A DNA stretch of 64,000 nt, taken from Noviherbaspirillum sp. L7-7A. Its GTDB lineage: Bacteria > Pseudomonadota > Gammaproteobacteria > Burkholderiales > Burkholderiaceae_D. The stretch spans positions 1,984,001 through 2,048,000 of the forward strand of contig NZ_JAHQRJ010000001.1 of NCBI RefSeq assembly GCF_019052805.1. Reading direction: 5' to 3'. Shown here in pieces: positions 14,924 to 25,460 of this stretch (the stretch's first letter is position 1; every line of letters begins with the position of its first letter). The translations under genes and the position numbers were made by a program. The notes beneath the pieces are model-generated. The model did not search any database. It was not told where the DNA came from and saw nothing but the letters and a program-made list of their open reading frames with translations.

Positions 14924-16600
14924 ATGACGGAGAACCAGAGCATTCTTGAACAATACGGTCCGCGCGAAGCGATGGACTATGACGTCGTGATCGTCGGCGG
15001 CGGACCCGGCGGCCTGTCGGCAGCTATTCGCCTGAAGCAATTGGCAGAGAAAAACGGCCGCGAGGTCTCGGTCTGCGTGCTGGAGAAAGGCGGCGAGGTC
15101 GGTGCGCACATCCTGTCGGGCGCGGTGATGGACCCGATCGCCATGAACGAGCTGTTCCCCAACTGGCGCGAACTGGGCGCGCCCCTGAACACTCCGGTCA
15201 GCGAAGACCGCTTCATGTTCCTGACCGAAAAGAAGGCCCGCACCACCCCGGAATGGATGCTGCCGGCCTGCTTCAAGAACCATGGCAATTACGTCGTGTC
15301 GCTGGCCAATGTGACGCGCTGGCTGGGCCAGCAGGCTGAAGCCCTGGGCGTGGAAGTCTTCCCGGGCTTTCCGGCCGCGGAGATCCTGTACAACGACGAT
15401 GGCTCGGTCAAGGGCGTTGCCACCGGCAACATGGGCGTGGACCGTGAAGGCAAGCCCACCGATGCCTTCCAGCTCGGCATGGAGCTGCATGCGAAGTACA
15501 CCCTGTTTGCCGAAGGCTCGCGCGGCCATCTGGGCAAGCAGCTGATGCAGCGCTTCGACCTCAATGCCGGCCGCGATCCGCAGACCTATGGCATCGGCAT
15601 CAAGGAACTGTGGGAAATCGATCCGAAGATGCACAAGCCTGGCCTGGTGATTCACACGGCAGGCTGGCCGCTGGATGCGACCACCTACGGCGGCTCCTTC
15701 CTCTACCACCTGGAAAACAACCAGGTTGCGGTCGGCTATGTGGTGGGCCTGTCCTACTCCAATCCCTACCTGTCGCCGTACGAGGAATTCCAGCGCTACA
15801 AGACGCATCCGGAAATCCGCAAGTTCTTCGAAGGCGGCAAGCGCATTTCCTACGGCGCGCGCGCCATTACCGCCGGCGGGCTGCAGTCCTTGCCCAAGCT
15901 GACCTTCCCGGGCGGCGTGCTGCTGGGATGCGATGCCGGCTTCCTCAATGCCAGCCGCATCAAGGGCAGCCATGCCGCGATGAAGACTGGCATGATGGCC
16001 GCCGAAGCCGCATTCGAAGCGCTGGGCGCCGATCGCCAGCACGATGAACTGACCGCCTATCCGGAAGCCTTCCGCAACAGCTGGCTGTATGACGAGCTGC
16101 ACAAGGCGCGGAACTTCAAGCCCTTCATGGGACAAGGCCTGTACACCGGCACGCTGATGGTCGGCATCGACCAGGTGCTGTTCCGCGGCAAGGCGCCATG
16201 GACGCTGCGCCACAAGAAGCCGGACCACGAGTACCTGCGGCCGGCAGCCGAGTTCAAGCCCATCGTCTATCCGAAACCGGACGGCAAGCTGACCTTCGAC
16301 CGGTTGTCCTCGGTGTTCATCTCCAACACCAACCATGCCGAAGACCAGCCGGTGCACCTGACACTGAAGGACCCGAGCGTGCCGGTCGACATCAACCTGC
16401 ATATCTATGCCGGCCCGGAGCAGCGCTACTGCCCGGCGGGTGTGTACGAGTACGTGACCAGCGACGAGGGCAAGGAAAGGCTGCAGATCAATGCGCAGAA
16501 CTGCGTGCACTGCAAGACCTGCGATATCAAGGACCCGACCCAGAACATCGTCTGGGTGACGCCGGAAGGCGGCGGCGGACCAAACTATCCGAACATGTAA
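14924..16600 (+). CDS. Electron transfer flavoprotein-ubiquinone oxidoreductase
   Basis: 558 residues. This membrane-associated flavoprotein passes electrons from reduced ETF, and so from acyl-CoA dehydrogenases, to ubiquinone. The FAD-binding motif [17 protein letters not shown] lies at about 21-37. The middle carries [28 protein letters not shown] and [11 protein letters not shown]. The C-terminal 4Fe-4S cluster segment has Cys in [10 protein letters not shown] and [12 protein letters not shown]. Length and motifs match the bacterial and mitochondrial family. No etfAB gene is in the window. A strong terminator follows. Confidence 0.97.
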   Translation: MTENQSILEQYGPREAMDYDVVIVGGGPGGLSAAIRLKQLAEKNGREVSVCVLEKGGEVGAHILSGAVMDPIAMNELFPNWRELGAPLNTPVSEDRFMFLTEKKARTTPEWMLPACFKNHGNYVVSLANVTRWLGQQAEALGVEVFPGFPAAEILYNDDGSVKGVATGNMGVDREGKPTDAFQLGMELHAKYTLFAEGSRGHLGKQLMQRFDLNAGRDPQTYGIGIKELWEIDPKMHKPGLVIHTAGWPLDATTYGGSFLYHLENNQVAVGYVVGLSYSNPYLSPYEEFQRYKTHPEIRKFFEGGKRISYGARAITAGGLQSLPKLTFPGGVLLGCDAGFLNASRIKGSHAAMKTGMMAAEAAFEALGADRQHDELTAYPEAFRNSWLYDELHKARNFKPFMGQGLYTGTLMVGIDQVLFRGKAPWTLRHKKPDHEYLRPAAEFKPIVYPKPDGKLTFDRLSSVFISNTNHAEDQPVHLTLKDPSVPVDINLHIYAGPEQRYCPAGVYEYVTSDEGKERLQINAQNCVHCKTCDIKDPTQNIVWVTPEGGGGPNYPNM

Positions 16601-16605
16601 GAACG

Positions 16606-16632
16606 AAAAAGCCGCGACAAGCGGCTTTTTTT
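16606..16632 (+). terminator. Intrinsic terminator of the ETF-QO gene
   Basis: AAAAAGCCGC (16606-16615), loop GACAA, GCGGCTTTTT (16621-16630), then further T residues. Five bases after the stop codon. The A-run also makes it usable for the convergent NUDIX gene. Confidence 0.9.
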
Positions 16633-16678
16633 ATCACCAGGGATTTCGGCCTGTGGCGGCCGCGCAGCGCTGAAACCG

Positions 16679-17236
16679 CTACTTCATTGGCCAGGCGCCC
16701 GAAAGGATTTTCTCCAGCCAGAAGGAACCGATTACCGTCTTCACATCGGTGACCTTCCCTTCCCTGACCCATTGCAGCAGCTGATCGACGGACACGGTCA
16801 TGGTTTCCAGGAACTCGCCGTCATCCAGCGCACTCTCGCCCGCAACCAGCCCACGCGCAAGGAAGATTTCGAGATGCTCGTCGGAATAGGCGATGGCATT
16901 GTGTATCGTGCACACGAACTGCCAGTCGCTCGCGGTGTAGCCGGTTTCTTCCTTCAGCTCGCGCTTGGCGCATTCCAGATGATCCTCGCCCGGATCGATT
17001 TTCCCGGCCGGGAATTCGTAGAAAACCTGGTCCAGCGGATAACGGTACTGGCGCTCGATCAGGATGCTGCCATCGTCCAGCACCGGCAGGATCACCACCG
17101 CGCCCGGATGCCGGATGTATTCACGCTCGGAGTGGGCGCCGTTGGGCAGCATGACCTTGTCTTTCTGGACTTTCAGAAAATCGCCGTCATATACGGTCGA
17201 GCTGTCGACCCGGGTTTCTTTCAGGTGCTTGTCCAT
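16679..17236 (-). CDS. nudF: NUDIX hydrolase, ADP-ribose pyrophosphatase type
   Basis: 185 residues. The Nudix box is complete, GKIDPGEDHLECAKRELKEE followed by TGY at about 79-101, in the context EFPAGKIDPGE typical of ADP-sugar pyrophosphatases. It should cleave ADP-ribose to AMP and ribose-5-phosphate in the cytoplasm. AAAGGACC precedes the ATG at 17236. It lies 24 nt after the DUF2818 gene at the end of the nuo operon, an order often seen in Burkholderiales. Substrate assignment is by family resemblance. Confidence 0.88.
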   Translation of the reverse strand: MDKHLKETRVDSSTVYDGDFLKVQKDKVMLPNGAHSEREYIRHPGAVVILPVLDDGSILIERQYRYPLDQVFYEFPAGKIDPGEDHLECAKRELKEETGYTASDWQFVCTIHNAIAYSDEHLEIFLARGLVAGESALDDGEFLETMTVSVDQLLQWVREGKVTDVKTVIGSFWLEKILSGAWPMK

Positions 17237-17260
17237 GATGGTCCTTTCGCGAAGCGGCGG

Positions 17261-17566
17261 TCAGCCCTGGCGGCGTCGCAGGTAACGATACACGAAGCCG
17301 GGATAGGCCAGCACAATGAACAGACAGCCGGTGACTGCAAAGAATTCCCAGCGCTGCGGAAAACGGTTGCCCATGCGCGACTCAAGCAGGAAAGCCAGCA
17401 GGCCAACCGCCGCATACAGGCAGAACATCTCCAGCAGGCGCAGCCAGAACGGCTTGACTGCGCTGCGCCAGGGAATCAGGCCGAACACGCGCTCGCTGAG
17501 GAAAGGCAGGTTGGCCGCCAGCGCGGCCAGGAGGATCACCAGCCAGCTGGAGAGGGAAACGTCCAT
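17261..17566 (-). CDS. DUF2818 small membrane protein
   Basis: 101 residues with three hydrophobic segments: VILLAALAANLPFL, MFCLYAAVGLLAFLL and FFAVTGCLFIVLAYPGFV, ending in a basic tail YRYLRRRQG. I recognise it as the DUF2818 protein that regularly follows nuoN in betaproteobacteria. Function is unknown; the conserved place suggests a role in complex I assembly or stability. It lies 20 nt after nuoN with a weak ribosome-binding site, so it is probably read from the nuo transcript. Confidence 0.85.
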   Translation of the reverse strand: MDVSLSSWLVILLAALAANLPFLSERVFGLIPWRSAVKPFWLRLLEMFCLYAAVGLLAFLLESRMGNRFPQRWEFFAVTGCLFIVLAYPGFVYRYLRRRQG

Positions 17567-17586
17567 CTAGCGGGAGAAAGCCGGCA

Positions 17587-19074
17587 TCAGGAAGCGAGCG
17601 TACGCAGGATGGCAGCGCCGCAGGCGGCCATCAGCGGACCGGGCAGCAGGCCCAGCACCACCACGGCCACGCCGTTCAGGCTCAGCGCGATACGCATGTC
17701 GCCGTTGGCAACGATGCGGGTATTGTCGGTCGCGTCATCGAAATACATCAGCTTGATGATGCGCAGGTAGTAATACGCGCCAACCAGCGAGAACAGCACG
17801 GCCACGATGGCCAGCCAGAGCATGCCTGCGCCCAGCACCGACTGCAGCACGGCCAGCTTGGCATAGAAGCCCATCATCGGCGGCACGCCTGCCAGCGACA
17901 GCAGCAGCACCATCATCACCGCGGCGAACCATGGGCTGCGCTGGTTCAGGCCCTTGAAGTCTTCCAGGTTGTCTGCTTCGAAACCGGCCCGCGACAGCAG
18001 CATGATCACGCCGAAGGTGCCCAGCGTGGTGAGCACATAGGTGATCGCGTAGAACATCGACGAGCTGTAGGCATTGGCAGCGGCATTGGCATCGCTGCCG
18101 GCATACACGCCGGACAGCAGGCCCAGCAGCATGAAGCCCATCTGCGAGATCGTCGAATAGGCAAGCATGCGCTTGAGATTGGTTTGCGCGATCGCGGTGA
18201 TGTTGCCGATCGCCATGGAGACCACGGCCATCACGGTCAGCATCTGCTGCCAGTCCACCGCCAACGTCCACAGGCCTTCCACCAGCAAACGCATGCAAAT
18301 GGCGAAAGCCGCCAGCTTGGGCGCGCCGCCCAGCAGCAGCGTCACCGACGTTGGCGCACCTTGGTAGACGTCAGGCACCCACATGTGGAACGGCGCAGCG
18401 CCCAGCTTGAATGCCAGGCCGGCGACGACGAACACGACGCCGAACACCAGCACCATGCGGTTGACGGTGCCGGATGCGGTGATGCGCGCCACTTCCGCCA
18501 GGTCGAGCGAGCCGGTCGCGCCATACAGCATCGAGATGCCGTACAACAGGAAGCCGGAGGCCAGCGCCCCCAGCACGAAATACTTCATCGCCGCTTCGGT
18601 GGATGCCGTATGGTCGCGGCGCAGCGCCACCAGCGCGTACAGCGACAGCGACATCAGCTCGAGGCCGAGATAGATGATAAGGAAATTGTTTGCCGACAGC
18701 ATCACCATCTGGCCAACCAGCGAGAACAGGGCCAGCACGTAGAATTCGCCGCCGGTATTGACCGTCACCATGTTGCGGTCGGTGGTGTACTGGCGCGAAT
18801 AGATCAGCGTCAGGCCCACTGCCAGGTAGGAAAACAGCTTCAGCAGGTTGGACATCGGGTCCGACACGAACATGTTGCCGAAGGTGTACTGCGTAGCGCC
18901 GTGATTGAAGTCCACCAGCGTCAGCGCCGCACACACGGCGAGCGCGCCGAGCGACAGCAGGTAGGTGAGATTGCGCCTGGCATCGCTCAGGAACATGTCG
19001 ATCAGCAGGATGACGGACGTCGCGACCACCAGAAAAATTTCGGGGTACAACGGTGCGAGATTCAGGTTGTTCAT
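17587..19074 (-). CDS. nuoN: NADH-quinone oxidoreductase subunit N
   Basis: 495 residues, one of three antiporter-like proton-pumping subunits of complex I. Multi-pass membrane protein with family motifs [34 protein letters not shown] (conserved Glu in TM5), [19 protein letters not shown] and [16 protein letters not shown] chose the ATG at 19074 ([13 protein letters not shown]); the longer frame to 19134 enters the hairpin-bearing gap after nuoM. It is the last nuo gene, 131 nt from nuoM, an unusually wide gap for this operon. Confidence 0.97.
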   Translation of the reverse strand: MNNLNLAPLYPEIFLVVATSVILLIDMFLSDARRNLTYLLSLGALAVCAALTLVDFNHGATQYTFGNMFVSDPMSNLLKLFSYLAVGLTLIYSRQYTTDRNMVTVNTGGEFYVLALFSLVGQMVMLSANNFLIIYLGLELMSLSLYALVALRRDHTASTEAAMKYFVLGALASGFLLYGISMLYGATGSLDLAEVARITASGTVNRMVLVFGVVFVVAGLAFKLGAAPFHMWVPDVYQGAPTSVTLLLGGAPKLAAFAICMRLLVEGLWTLAVDWQQMLTVMAVVSMAIGNITAIAQTNLKRMLAYSTISQMGFMLLGLLSGVYAGSDANAAANAYSSSMFYAITYVLTTLGTFGVIMLLSRAGFEADNLEDFKGLNQRSPWFAAVMMVLLLSLAGVPPMMGFYAKLAVLQSVLGAGMLWLAIVAVLFSLVGAYYYLRIIKLMYFDDATDNTRIVANGDMRIALSLNGVAVVVLGLLPGPLMAACGAAILRTLAS

Positions 19075-19107
19075 GGTTTCCGCTTTGATTGCGCCGGTTC
19101 TATTGCT

Positions 19108-19135
19108 GGTGGCATGCAGCGTGCCGCATGCCACC
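19108..19135 (-). repeat. Perfect 10-bp hairpin between nuoM and nuoN
   Basis: GGTGGCATGC (19108-19117) pairs exactly with GCATGCCACC (19126-19135) across an 8-nt loop. No T-run follows on either strand. It occupies the 131-nt nuoM-nuoN gap, the only long structured gap inside the operon, and may affect mRNA processing or nuoN expression. Confidence 0.55.
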
Positions 19136-19205
19136 GATAACTTGCCCCTGCCGCCGTGCGACAGGGTAAAAAAGATTTTGCCTTGATGGCCTCATGCGCC
19201 GGGCC

Positions 19206-20696
19206 TCAAGGCACCTTGCTCACGGCCACATGCTTGAGCAGGTCCGTCACCGAGGTCTGCAGCGTGTCGCCGATCGGCGCCGGATAGACGCCCATGACGA
19301 TCACTGCGATGGCCAGCACGCCCAGCATCATGAATTCCCGGCCGCTCAGGTCCTGCAATTCGGCGACATGCTTGTTGCCGATATTGCCAAACACCACCCG
19401 CTTGACCAGCCACAGCGAATAGGCCGCGCCCAGGATCAGGGCGGTACCGGCCAGCACGCCAATCCAGAAATTGAACTGGACCGAGGCCAGGATCACCATG
19501 AACTCGCCAATGAAGCCCGAGGTTGCCGGCAGGCCGGCATTGGCCAGCGAGAACAGCACGAAGAAGGCGGCAAAGCGCGGCATGGTGTTGACGACGCCGC
19601 CGTATTCGGCGATCTGCCTGGTGTGCATGCGGTCGTACAGCACGCCGATGCAGAGGAACATTGCGCCGGACACGAAGCCATGCGAAATCATCTGCATGAT
19701 CGCGCCCTGCGCGCCCATGTCGTTGAAGAGGAAGCAGCCCAGCGTGACGAAGCCCATGTGGGCAATCGACGAATACGCCACCAGCTTCTTCATGTCGGCC
19801 TGCACCATCGCAACCAGGCCGATGTAGATGACCGCGATCAGCGACAGCGACATCACCAGCGGCGCCAGGTAGTGGCTGGCGTCCGGGGTGACCGGCAGCG
19901 AGAAGCGCAGGAAGCCGTAGCCGCCGAGCTTCAGCATGATGGCAGCCAGCACCACCGAACCGCCGGTCGGCGCCTCGACGTGGGCATCCGGCAGCCAGGT
20001 ATGCACCGGCCACATCGGGACCTTTACCGCAAAGGCCATCATGAAGGCCAGGAAGATTGGGATCTGTACGGCCAGCGGCAGCGGCAGCGCATGCCAGGCC
20101 AGGATATCGAAGCTATTGCCGGCCTTGAAGTACAGGTAGATGATTGCCACCAGCATCAGCAGCGAGCCGAGGAAGGTGTACAGGAAAAACTTGACCGCCG
20201 CATACATCCGGTTGCTGCCGCCCCAGACGCCGATGATGATGAACATCGGAATCAGCGTCGCTTCGAAGAACACATAGAACAGCAGGCCGTCCAGCGCGCA
20301 GAATACGCCGATCATTGCGCCGGAAAGGATCAGGAAGGCGCCCATGTATTGCGACACCTTCTTCTCGATCACCTGCCAGCCGGCGATCACGACGATGATC
20401 GTGATGAAGGCCGTCAGCGGCACGAACCACAGCGAGATGCCATCGATGCCCAGCGCATAGAAGATGTTGAAGGTCTTGATCCAGGCGGCGCGCTCGACGA
20501 ACTGCATGCCGTGCGCGGCCTTGTCGAAGCCGGAGACGATCGCCAGCGTCGGCAGGAGGCTGATCACGGAGCCGACCAAGGCCAGCATGCGCGACGCGCC
20601 CGGTTTGTTGTCGTTGCCAACGGCCAGCACCAGCAGGCCAAAAAGAATCGGCAACCAGATCGCCAGACTGAGTAGAGGAAGTGTTGACTGCATCAT
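19206..20696 (-). CDS. nuoM: NADH-quinone oxidoreductase subunit M
   Basis: 496 residues, about 14 membrane helices, a proton-channel subunit. Motifs include FFEATLIPMFIIIGVWGG (the TM5 Glu), KVPMWPVHTWLPDAHVEAP, GGSVVLAAIMLKLGGYG and YSSIAHMGFVTLG. Two adjacent ATG codons (20696 and 20693) can start it and the ribosome-binding site is weak; I took the upstream one. It lies 24 nt after nuoL. Confidence 0.97.
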   Translation of the reverse strand: MMQSTLPLLSLAIWLPILFGLLVLAVGNDNKPGASRMLALVGSVISLLPTLAIVSGFDKAAHGMQFVERAAWIKTFNIFYALGIDGISLWFVPLTAFITIIVVIAGWQVIEKKVSQYMGAFLILSGAMIGVFCALDGLLFYVFFEATLIPMFIIIGVWGGSNRMYAAVKFFLYTFLGSLLMLVAIIYLYFKAGNSFDILAWHALPLPLAVQIPIFLAFMMAFAVKVPMWPVHTWLPDAHVEAPTGGSVVLAAIMLKLGGYGFLRFSLPVTPDASHYLAPLVMSLSLIAVIYIGLVAMVQADMKKLVAYSSIAHMGFVTLGCFLFNDMGAQGAIMQMISHGFVSGAMFLCIGVLYDRMHTRQIAEYGGVVNTMPRFAAFFVLFSLANAGLPATSGFIGEFMVILASVQFNFWIGVLAGTALILGAAYSLWLVKRVVFGNIGNKHVAELQDLSGREFMMLGVLAIAVIVMGVYPAPIGDTLQTSVTDLLKHVAVSKVP

Positions 20697-20720
20697 GTTT
20701 GTTTTTCTGGAAGCGCGACG

Positions 20721-22814
20721 TTATTTCATGTAGTTGGCCAGCAGCAGATAGCCCAGATAGAGCGCTATGCCGAGGATCATCGTGAATGCGTAGTGGTAGA
20801 TGTAACCGGTCTGGAAGGCCCGGGAAATCACCGAGAACCAGCCCACCACGCGCGCGCTGCCATTGACCAGCAGCCCGTCGATCAGGGCGCGGTCGCCGAC
20901 ATTCCACAGGCCGCGGCCCAGGCCGCGTGCGCCGCCGGCGAACACCACTTCATTGATGCGGTCCATGTAGTACTTGTTGTCGAGCAGCGTGTAGATGCCA
21001 TGGAACTTGCTGTAGAACCAGGCCGGCACGCGCGGATTGATCATGTAGCAGTAGTAGGCAGTCACCACGCCGGCCAGCGCCAGCCAGAACGGCAGGCTGG
21101 TGAAGCCATGCACGGCCATTGCCATCGCGCCGTGGAATTCGTGGCCCAGCTCTTCCATCGCATGGTGGTTTTCACCGACGAAGATCACGCCCTTGAAGAA
21201 GTCGCCATGCAGCATCGGGCCGATGGCCAGGTAGCCGATGATGACGGACGGAATGGCCAGCAGGATCAACGGCAGCGTGACCACCAGCGGCGCTTCGACC
21301 GGCTTCTCGCCCGGCGCCAGGCCATGGTGCTCCTCGTGGCCGGCCTCTTCCTCGACCTCATGGCCGTGGATGTCGTCCGACGTGTGGTGCGCCGCGTGAT
21401 GGTCGTGGTGATCGTCATGGCCATGATGGGCCTTGCCGAAACGCTCCTCGCCGTGGAACACGAGGAAGTACATGCGGAAGGAATAGAAGGCAGTAACAAA
21501 CACGCCGGCCAGCACCGAGAAGTAGGCAAAGCCCGCGCCCGGAAGATGGGTCGCAGCTACCGCTTCGATGATGCTGTCCTTGGAGTAGAAGCCCGAGAAG
21601 AACGGCGTGCCGATCAGGGCCAGCGAGCCCAGCAGCGAGGTGATCCAGGTGATGGGCAGGTACTTGCGCAGGCCGCCCATGTTACGGATGTCCTGGTCGT
21701 GGTGCATGCTGATGATGACAGCGCCGGCGGCAAGGAACAGCAGCGCCTTGAAGAAGGCATGGGTCATCAGGTGGAACACGCCGACCTGGTAGGCGGAGGC
21801 GCCCAGCGCAACCGTCATGTAGCCCAGCTGGGACAGCGTGGAATACGCCACCACCCGCTTGATGTCATTCTGGATGATGCCAAGGAAACCCATGAACAGC
21901 GCAGTGATCGAGCCGATCACCAGCACGAAGGACAAGGCGGTGTCCGACAGCTCGAACAGCGGCGACATGCGGGCGACCATGAAGATGCCGGCGGTCACCA
22001 TGGTGGCGGCGTGGATCAGGGCCGAGATCGGGGTCGGGCCTTCCATCGAGTCGGGCAGCCACACATGCAGCGGGAACTGGGCCGACTTGCCCATTGCGCC
22101 GATGAACAGGCAAATGCAGGCAACGGTCAGCAGCATCCAGCTCGAACCGGGCATGGTCAGTTGGGCCAGCGCCTCGCGCTTGGCGAAGACTTCGGTGTAG
22201 TTCATCGAGCCGGCGAATGCGAGCAGCAGGCCGATGCCCAGGATGAAGCCGAAGTCGCCGACGCGGTTGACCAGGAATGCCTTCATGTTGGCGTAGATCG
22301 CGGTCGGCTTGGTGTACCAGAAACCGATCAGCAGATACGACACCAGGCCCACCGCTTCCCAGCCGAAGAACAGCTGCAGGAAGTTGTTGCTCATGACGAG
22401 CATCAGCATGGAGAAGGTGAACAGCGAGATATACGAGAAGAAGCGGTTATAGCCCGGATCTTCCTGCATGTAGCCGATGGTATAGATATGCACCATCAGC
22501 GACACGAAGGTCACGACGCACATCATCATTGCGGTCAGGCTGTCGACCATGAAGCCGATTTCCAGCTTGATGCCGCCGACCGTCATCCAGTTGTACAGCG
22601 TGCCGTTGTAGGTCGCGCCATCCAGCACTGCCAGCAGCGTCTGCACCGAGATGATCAGCGCGATCAGCACGCCCAGGATGGTGACGCTGTGGGAAGCGCC
22701 CCGCCCTATCTTGTTGCCGAAGAACTTGGTGCCGAAGAGGCCGGCAATGGCCGATCCCGCGAGCGGCGCCAGAGGTACGGCCAGAAGGAGTTGTGGGTTG
22801 AGTTGCCCCGCCAT
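20721..22814 (-). CDS. nuoL: NADH-quinone oxidoreductase subunit L
   Basis: 697 residues, the largest membrane subunit, with the distal proton channel and the long C-terminal lateral helix. Conserved segments are FFGWEAVGLVSYLLIGFWY, KSAQFPLHVWLPDSMEGP, THAFFKALLFLAAGAVI and STLSQLGYMTVALG. Residues about 460-495 form an unusual His-rich loop (GHDDHHDHHAAHH) of the kind that varies between species. AAGG lies ten bases before the ATG. Between nuoK and nuoM in the standard order. Confidence 0.98.
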   Translation of the reverse strand: MAGQLNPQLLLAVPLAPLAGSAIAGLFGTKFFGNKIGRGASHSVTILGVLIALIISVQTLLAVLDGATYNGTLYNWMTVGGIKLEIGFMVDSLTAMMMCVVTFVSLMVHIYTIGYMQEDPGYNRFFSYISLFTFSMLMLVMSNNFLQLFFGWEAVGLVSYLLIGFWYTKPTAIYANMKAFLVNRVGDFGFILGIGLLLAFAGSMNYTEVFAKREALAQLTMPGSSWMLLTVACICLFIGAMGKSAQFPLHVWLPDSMEGPTPISALIHAATMVTAGIFMVARMSPLFELSDTALSFVLVIGSITALFMGFLGIIQNDIKRVVAYSTLSQLGYMTVALGASAYQVGVFHLMTHAFFKALLFLAAGAVIISMHHDQDIRNMGGLRKYLPITWITSLLGSLALIGTPFFSGFYSKDSIIEAVAATHLPGAGFAYFSVLAGVFVTAFYSFRMYFLVFHGEERFGKAHHGHDDHHDHHAAHHTSDDIHGHEVEEEAGHEEHHGLAPGEKPVEAPLVVTLPLILLAIPSVIIGYLAIGPMLHGDFFKGVIFVGENHHAMEELGHEFHGAMAMAVHGFTSLPFWLALAGVVTAYYCYMINPRVPAWFYSKFHGIYTLLDNKYYMDRINEVVFAGGARGLGRGLWNVGDRALIDGLLVNGSARVVGWFSVISRAFQTGYIYHYAFTMILGIALYLGYLLLANYMK

Positions 22815-22839
22815 GATGAACCTTATCGTTTATTTGTTA

Positions 22840-23148
22840 TTAGCCCTTGAGCGTGTCCAGATCTTCGACGTTGATGGTGTCGAGATTGCGGAACAGCACA
22901 ACAAGGATCGCCAGGCCGATTGCGGATTCCGCAGCGGCCACAGTGAGGATGAAGAAAACGAAGATCTGTCCGGCGGCATCGCCGAGATAATGCGAGAACG
23001 CGATGAAATTCATGTTCACCGCAAGCAGCATCAGTTCAATCGCCATCAGCAGGATGATGATGTTCTTGCGGTTGAGGAAAATACCGACGACGGAGATCGA
23101 AAACAGGATCGCGCCGAGGATCAGGTAATGAGCAAGAGTCAGAGTCAC
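22840..23148 (-). CDS. nuoK: NADH-quinone oxidoreductase subunit K
   Basis: 102 residues with three membrane helices, the standard NuoK size. The membrane Glu residues lie in [13 protein letters not shown] and in [16 protein letters not shown]. The start is the GTG at 23148 ([16 protein letters not shown]) with AAGGG eight bases upstream; an ORF start further up would overlap the nuoJ stop. 10 nt after nuoJ. Confidence 0.96.
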   Translation of the reverse strand: MTLTLAHYLILGAILFSISVVGIFLNRKNIIILLMAIELMLLAVNMNFIAFSHYLGDAAGQIFVFFILTVAAAESAIGLAILVVLFRNLDTINVEDLDTLKG

Positions 23149-23158
23149 AGTGCGGCCC

Positions 23159-23812
23159 TTATTGTTTTTGCGGGGCGGACGCGGAAGCGGCGTCAGCCTC
23201 TGCAGGCGCGGCAACGCGCTCGGTTTCGGATTTCATGCTGATGATGCGCAGACGGTCGGTGCTCTTGACCTTGACCGCGTCGGCCGGATCGAAATACTTG
23301 CTGTCCTTGCGACGGCGCATGGTCAGCGCCACGGCGGCAACGATGGCAACCAGCAGGATCACAGCGGCGATCTCGAAGCCGTACACATACTGGGTATAGA
23401 TCAGCTTGCCGAGCTCGCGGGTGTTGCCGATGTTGGCGGAGGCCGCCGGCACGCGCGGGTCCAGCGTCAGGAAGCCGCGGAACAGTACCGCCGCCATTTC
23501 CAGCACGATGATCACGCCTATCGTGGCCGCAAACGGGAAGTAGCTCCAGAAGCCCTGCCGCAGCTTGTCCATGTCGATATCGAGCATCATGACCACGAAC
23601 AGGAACAGCACCATCACCGCGCCGACATAGACCAGCACCAGGACGATGGCGAGGAATTCCGCTTTCAGCAGCATCCAGATGGCGGCGGCCGAAAAGAAGG
23701 AAAGCACCAGGTACAGGGCGGCATGCACCGGGTTGCGATCCGTGATGACGCGGGTCGCAGCCACCACGAGGACGGCCGAGAACACGTAGAACAGCGCAGT
23801 TTTAAATTCCAT
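23159..23812 (-). CDS. nuoJ: NADH-quinone oxidoreductase subunit J
   Basis: 217 residues, five membrane helices. The core has [39 protein letters not shown] (the pi-bulge helix that relays coupling) and a C-terminal cytoplasmic tail rich in charged residues and Ala, longer than in E. coli. Start at 23812 ([13 protein letters not shown]). It lies 65 nt after nuoI. Confidence 0.96.
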   Translation of the reverse strand: MEFKTALFYVFSAVLVVAATRVITDRNPVHAALYLVLSFFSAAAIWMLLKAEFLAIVLVLVYVGAVMVLFLFVVMMLDIDMDKLRQGFWSYFPFAATIGVIIVLEMAAVLFRGFLTLDPRVPAASANIGNTRELGKLIYTQYVYGFEIAAVILLVAIVAAVALTMRRRKDSKYFDPADAVKVKSTDRLRIISMKSETERVAAPAEADAASASAPQKQ

Positions 23813-23877
23813 AATGGACCACAATGATCGCCCTCGACCGGCCCGGGAAAGGCCGGTTCTGCAGCGAATTAATCAAA

Positions 23878-24366
23878 TCAACGGTAAGCGGCGTCGGCGG
23901 CGCGGTTGGCGGCGATGTCTTTCTCGTAACGGTCGCCAATGGCCAGCAGCATTTCCTTGGTGTAGTACAGGTCGCCCCGTTTCTCACCGTGGTACTCCAG
24001 CATATTGGTCTCGACGATGGAGTCCACCGGGCAGGACTCTTCACAGAAACCGCAGAAAATGCACTTGGTCAGGTCGATGTCATAGCGCGTGGTGCGGCGG
24101 GTGCCGTCTTCACGCTCGTCGGACTCGATCGAGATGGCCATTGCGGGGCAGACCGCTTCGCACAGCTTGCAGGCAATGCAACGCTCCTCGCCGTTGGGAT
24201 AACGGCGCAGTGCATGCAGGCCGCGGAAGCGCGGCGACAGCGGCGTCTTCTCTTCCGGGAATTGCACGGTGATCTTGCGAGCGAACATATAGCGGCCGGT
24301 CAGGGCCAGGCCCTTGAACAGCTCGCGCAGCATGAGGCTGCCGAAAAAATCCTTGATGGCTTCCAT
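23878..24366 (-). CDS. nuoI: NADH-quinone oxidoreductase subunit I
   Basis: 162 residues. Binds two 4Fe-4S clusters (N6a and N6b) through Cys63, 66, 69, 73 ([12 protein letters not shown]) and Cys102, 105, 108, 112 ([12 protein letters not shown]). The N-terminal amphipathic helices anchor it on the membrane arm. Electrons pass from NuoG through NuoI to NuoB. 20 nt after nuoH. Confidence 0.98.
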   Translation of the reverse strand: MEAIKDFFGSLMLRELFKGLALTGRYMFARKITVQFPEEKTPLSPRFRGLHALRRYPNGEERCIACKLCEAVCPAMAISIESDEREDGTRRTTRYDIDLTKCIFCGFCEESCPVDSIVETNMLEYHGEKRGDLYYTKEMLLAIGDRYEKDIAANRAADAAYR

Positions 24367-24386
24367 GTCTTATTCAGCCTTTTCCA

Positions 24387-25460
24387 TTAGTTCCAGATAT
24401 TCCAGGGAGACTGGATCCAGATCGCGACGATCAGCAGATACGCCAGCGTCAGCGGGATGAACACTTTCCAGCCCAGGCGCATGATCTGGTCATAGCGGTA
24501 GCGCGGGAAGGATGCGCGTACCCAGATGAAGATTGATACCACCAGGAAGGTCTTGATGCCAAGCCAGATCCAGCCAGGAACCCAGGTGAACGGCGCCACG
24601 CCGAACGGGGCATCCCAGCCGCCCAGGAACATCAGCGACGCCAGGGCCGAGATCAGGATCATGTTCGCGTATTCGGCGAGGAAGAACATCGCAAACGACA
24701 TGCCGGAGTATTCCACCATGTGGCCGGCGACGATTTCCGACTCGCCTTCCACCACGTCGAAAGGATGGCGGTTGGTCTCGGCGATGCCGGAGATGATATA
24801 GACGCCGAACATCGGCAGCAGCGGCAGCCAGTTCCAGGACAGGAAGTTCAGGCCGATCGATGCCATGCGGCCGGTGGTCTGCTGCATCACGATCTCGGTG
24901 AAGTTCAGGCTGCCCGACACCATCAGCACGATGACCAGCACGAAGCCCATCGCGATTTCATACGACACCATCTGGGCCGATGCGCGCATCGCGCCGAGGA
25001 AGGCGTACTTCGAGTTCGATGCCCAGCCGGCGATGATCACGCCATAGACTTCCATCGAGGTGATCGCCATCACCAGCAGCAGGCCGGCATTCACATTGGC
25101 CAGCGCCACTTCCGGGCCGAAGGGCACGACCGCCCACGCGGCCAGCGCCGGCATGATGGTCATGATCGGCGCGATCACGAACAGCGCCTTGCTGGCGCGG
25201 GCCGGCACGATGATTTCCTTTAGCAGCAGCTTCAGCGCGTCAGCGATAGGCTGCAGCAGGCCGGCCGGGCCGACGCGGTTCGGGCCGATACGCACGTGCA
25301 TCCAGCCGATCATCTTCCGTTCCCACAGGGTCAGGTAGGCCACGCAGCCCATGATGGGCAGCACGATCAGCACGATCTTGACTAGGTTCCAGACCAGCGG
25401 CCAGACGGCGCCGAAGAAGCCTTGTCCGGTGGTCTGCAGATTCAGCAGCATTTGATCCAT
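24387..25460 (-). CDS. nuoH: NADH-quinone oxidoreductase subunit H
   Basis: 357 residues, about eight membrane helices, forming part of the quinone-binding chamber. Conserved segments are [51 protein letters not shown] and [19 protein letters not shown], the last with the acidic quinone-site residues. Its ATG overlaps the nuoG stop by one base (TAATG), indicating translational coupling. Confidence 0.98.
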   Translation of the reverse strand: MDQMLLNLQTTGQGFFGAVWPLVWNLVKIVLIVLPIMGCVAYLTLWERKMIGWMHVRIGPNRVGPAGLLQPIADALKLLLKEIIVPARASKALFVIAPIMTIMPALAAWAVVPFGPEVALANVNAGLLLVMAITSMEVYGVIIAGWASNSKYAFLGAMRASAQMVSYEIAMGFVLVIVLMVSGSLNFTEIVMQQTTGRMASIGLNFLSWNWLPLLPMFGVYIISGIAETNRHPFDVVEGESEIVAGHMVEYSGMSFAMFFLAEYANMILISALASLMFLGGWDAPFGVAPFTWVPGWIWLGIKTFLVVSIFIWVRASFPRYRYDQIMRLGWKVFIPLTLAYLLIVAIWIQSPWNIWN

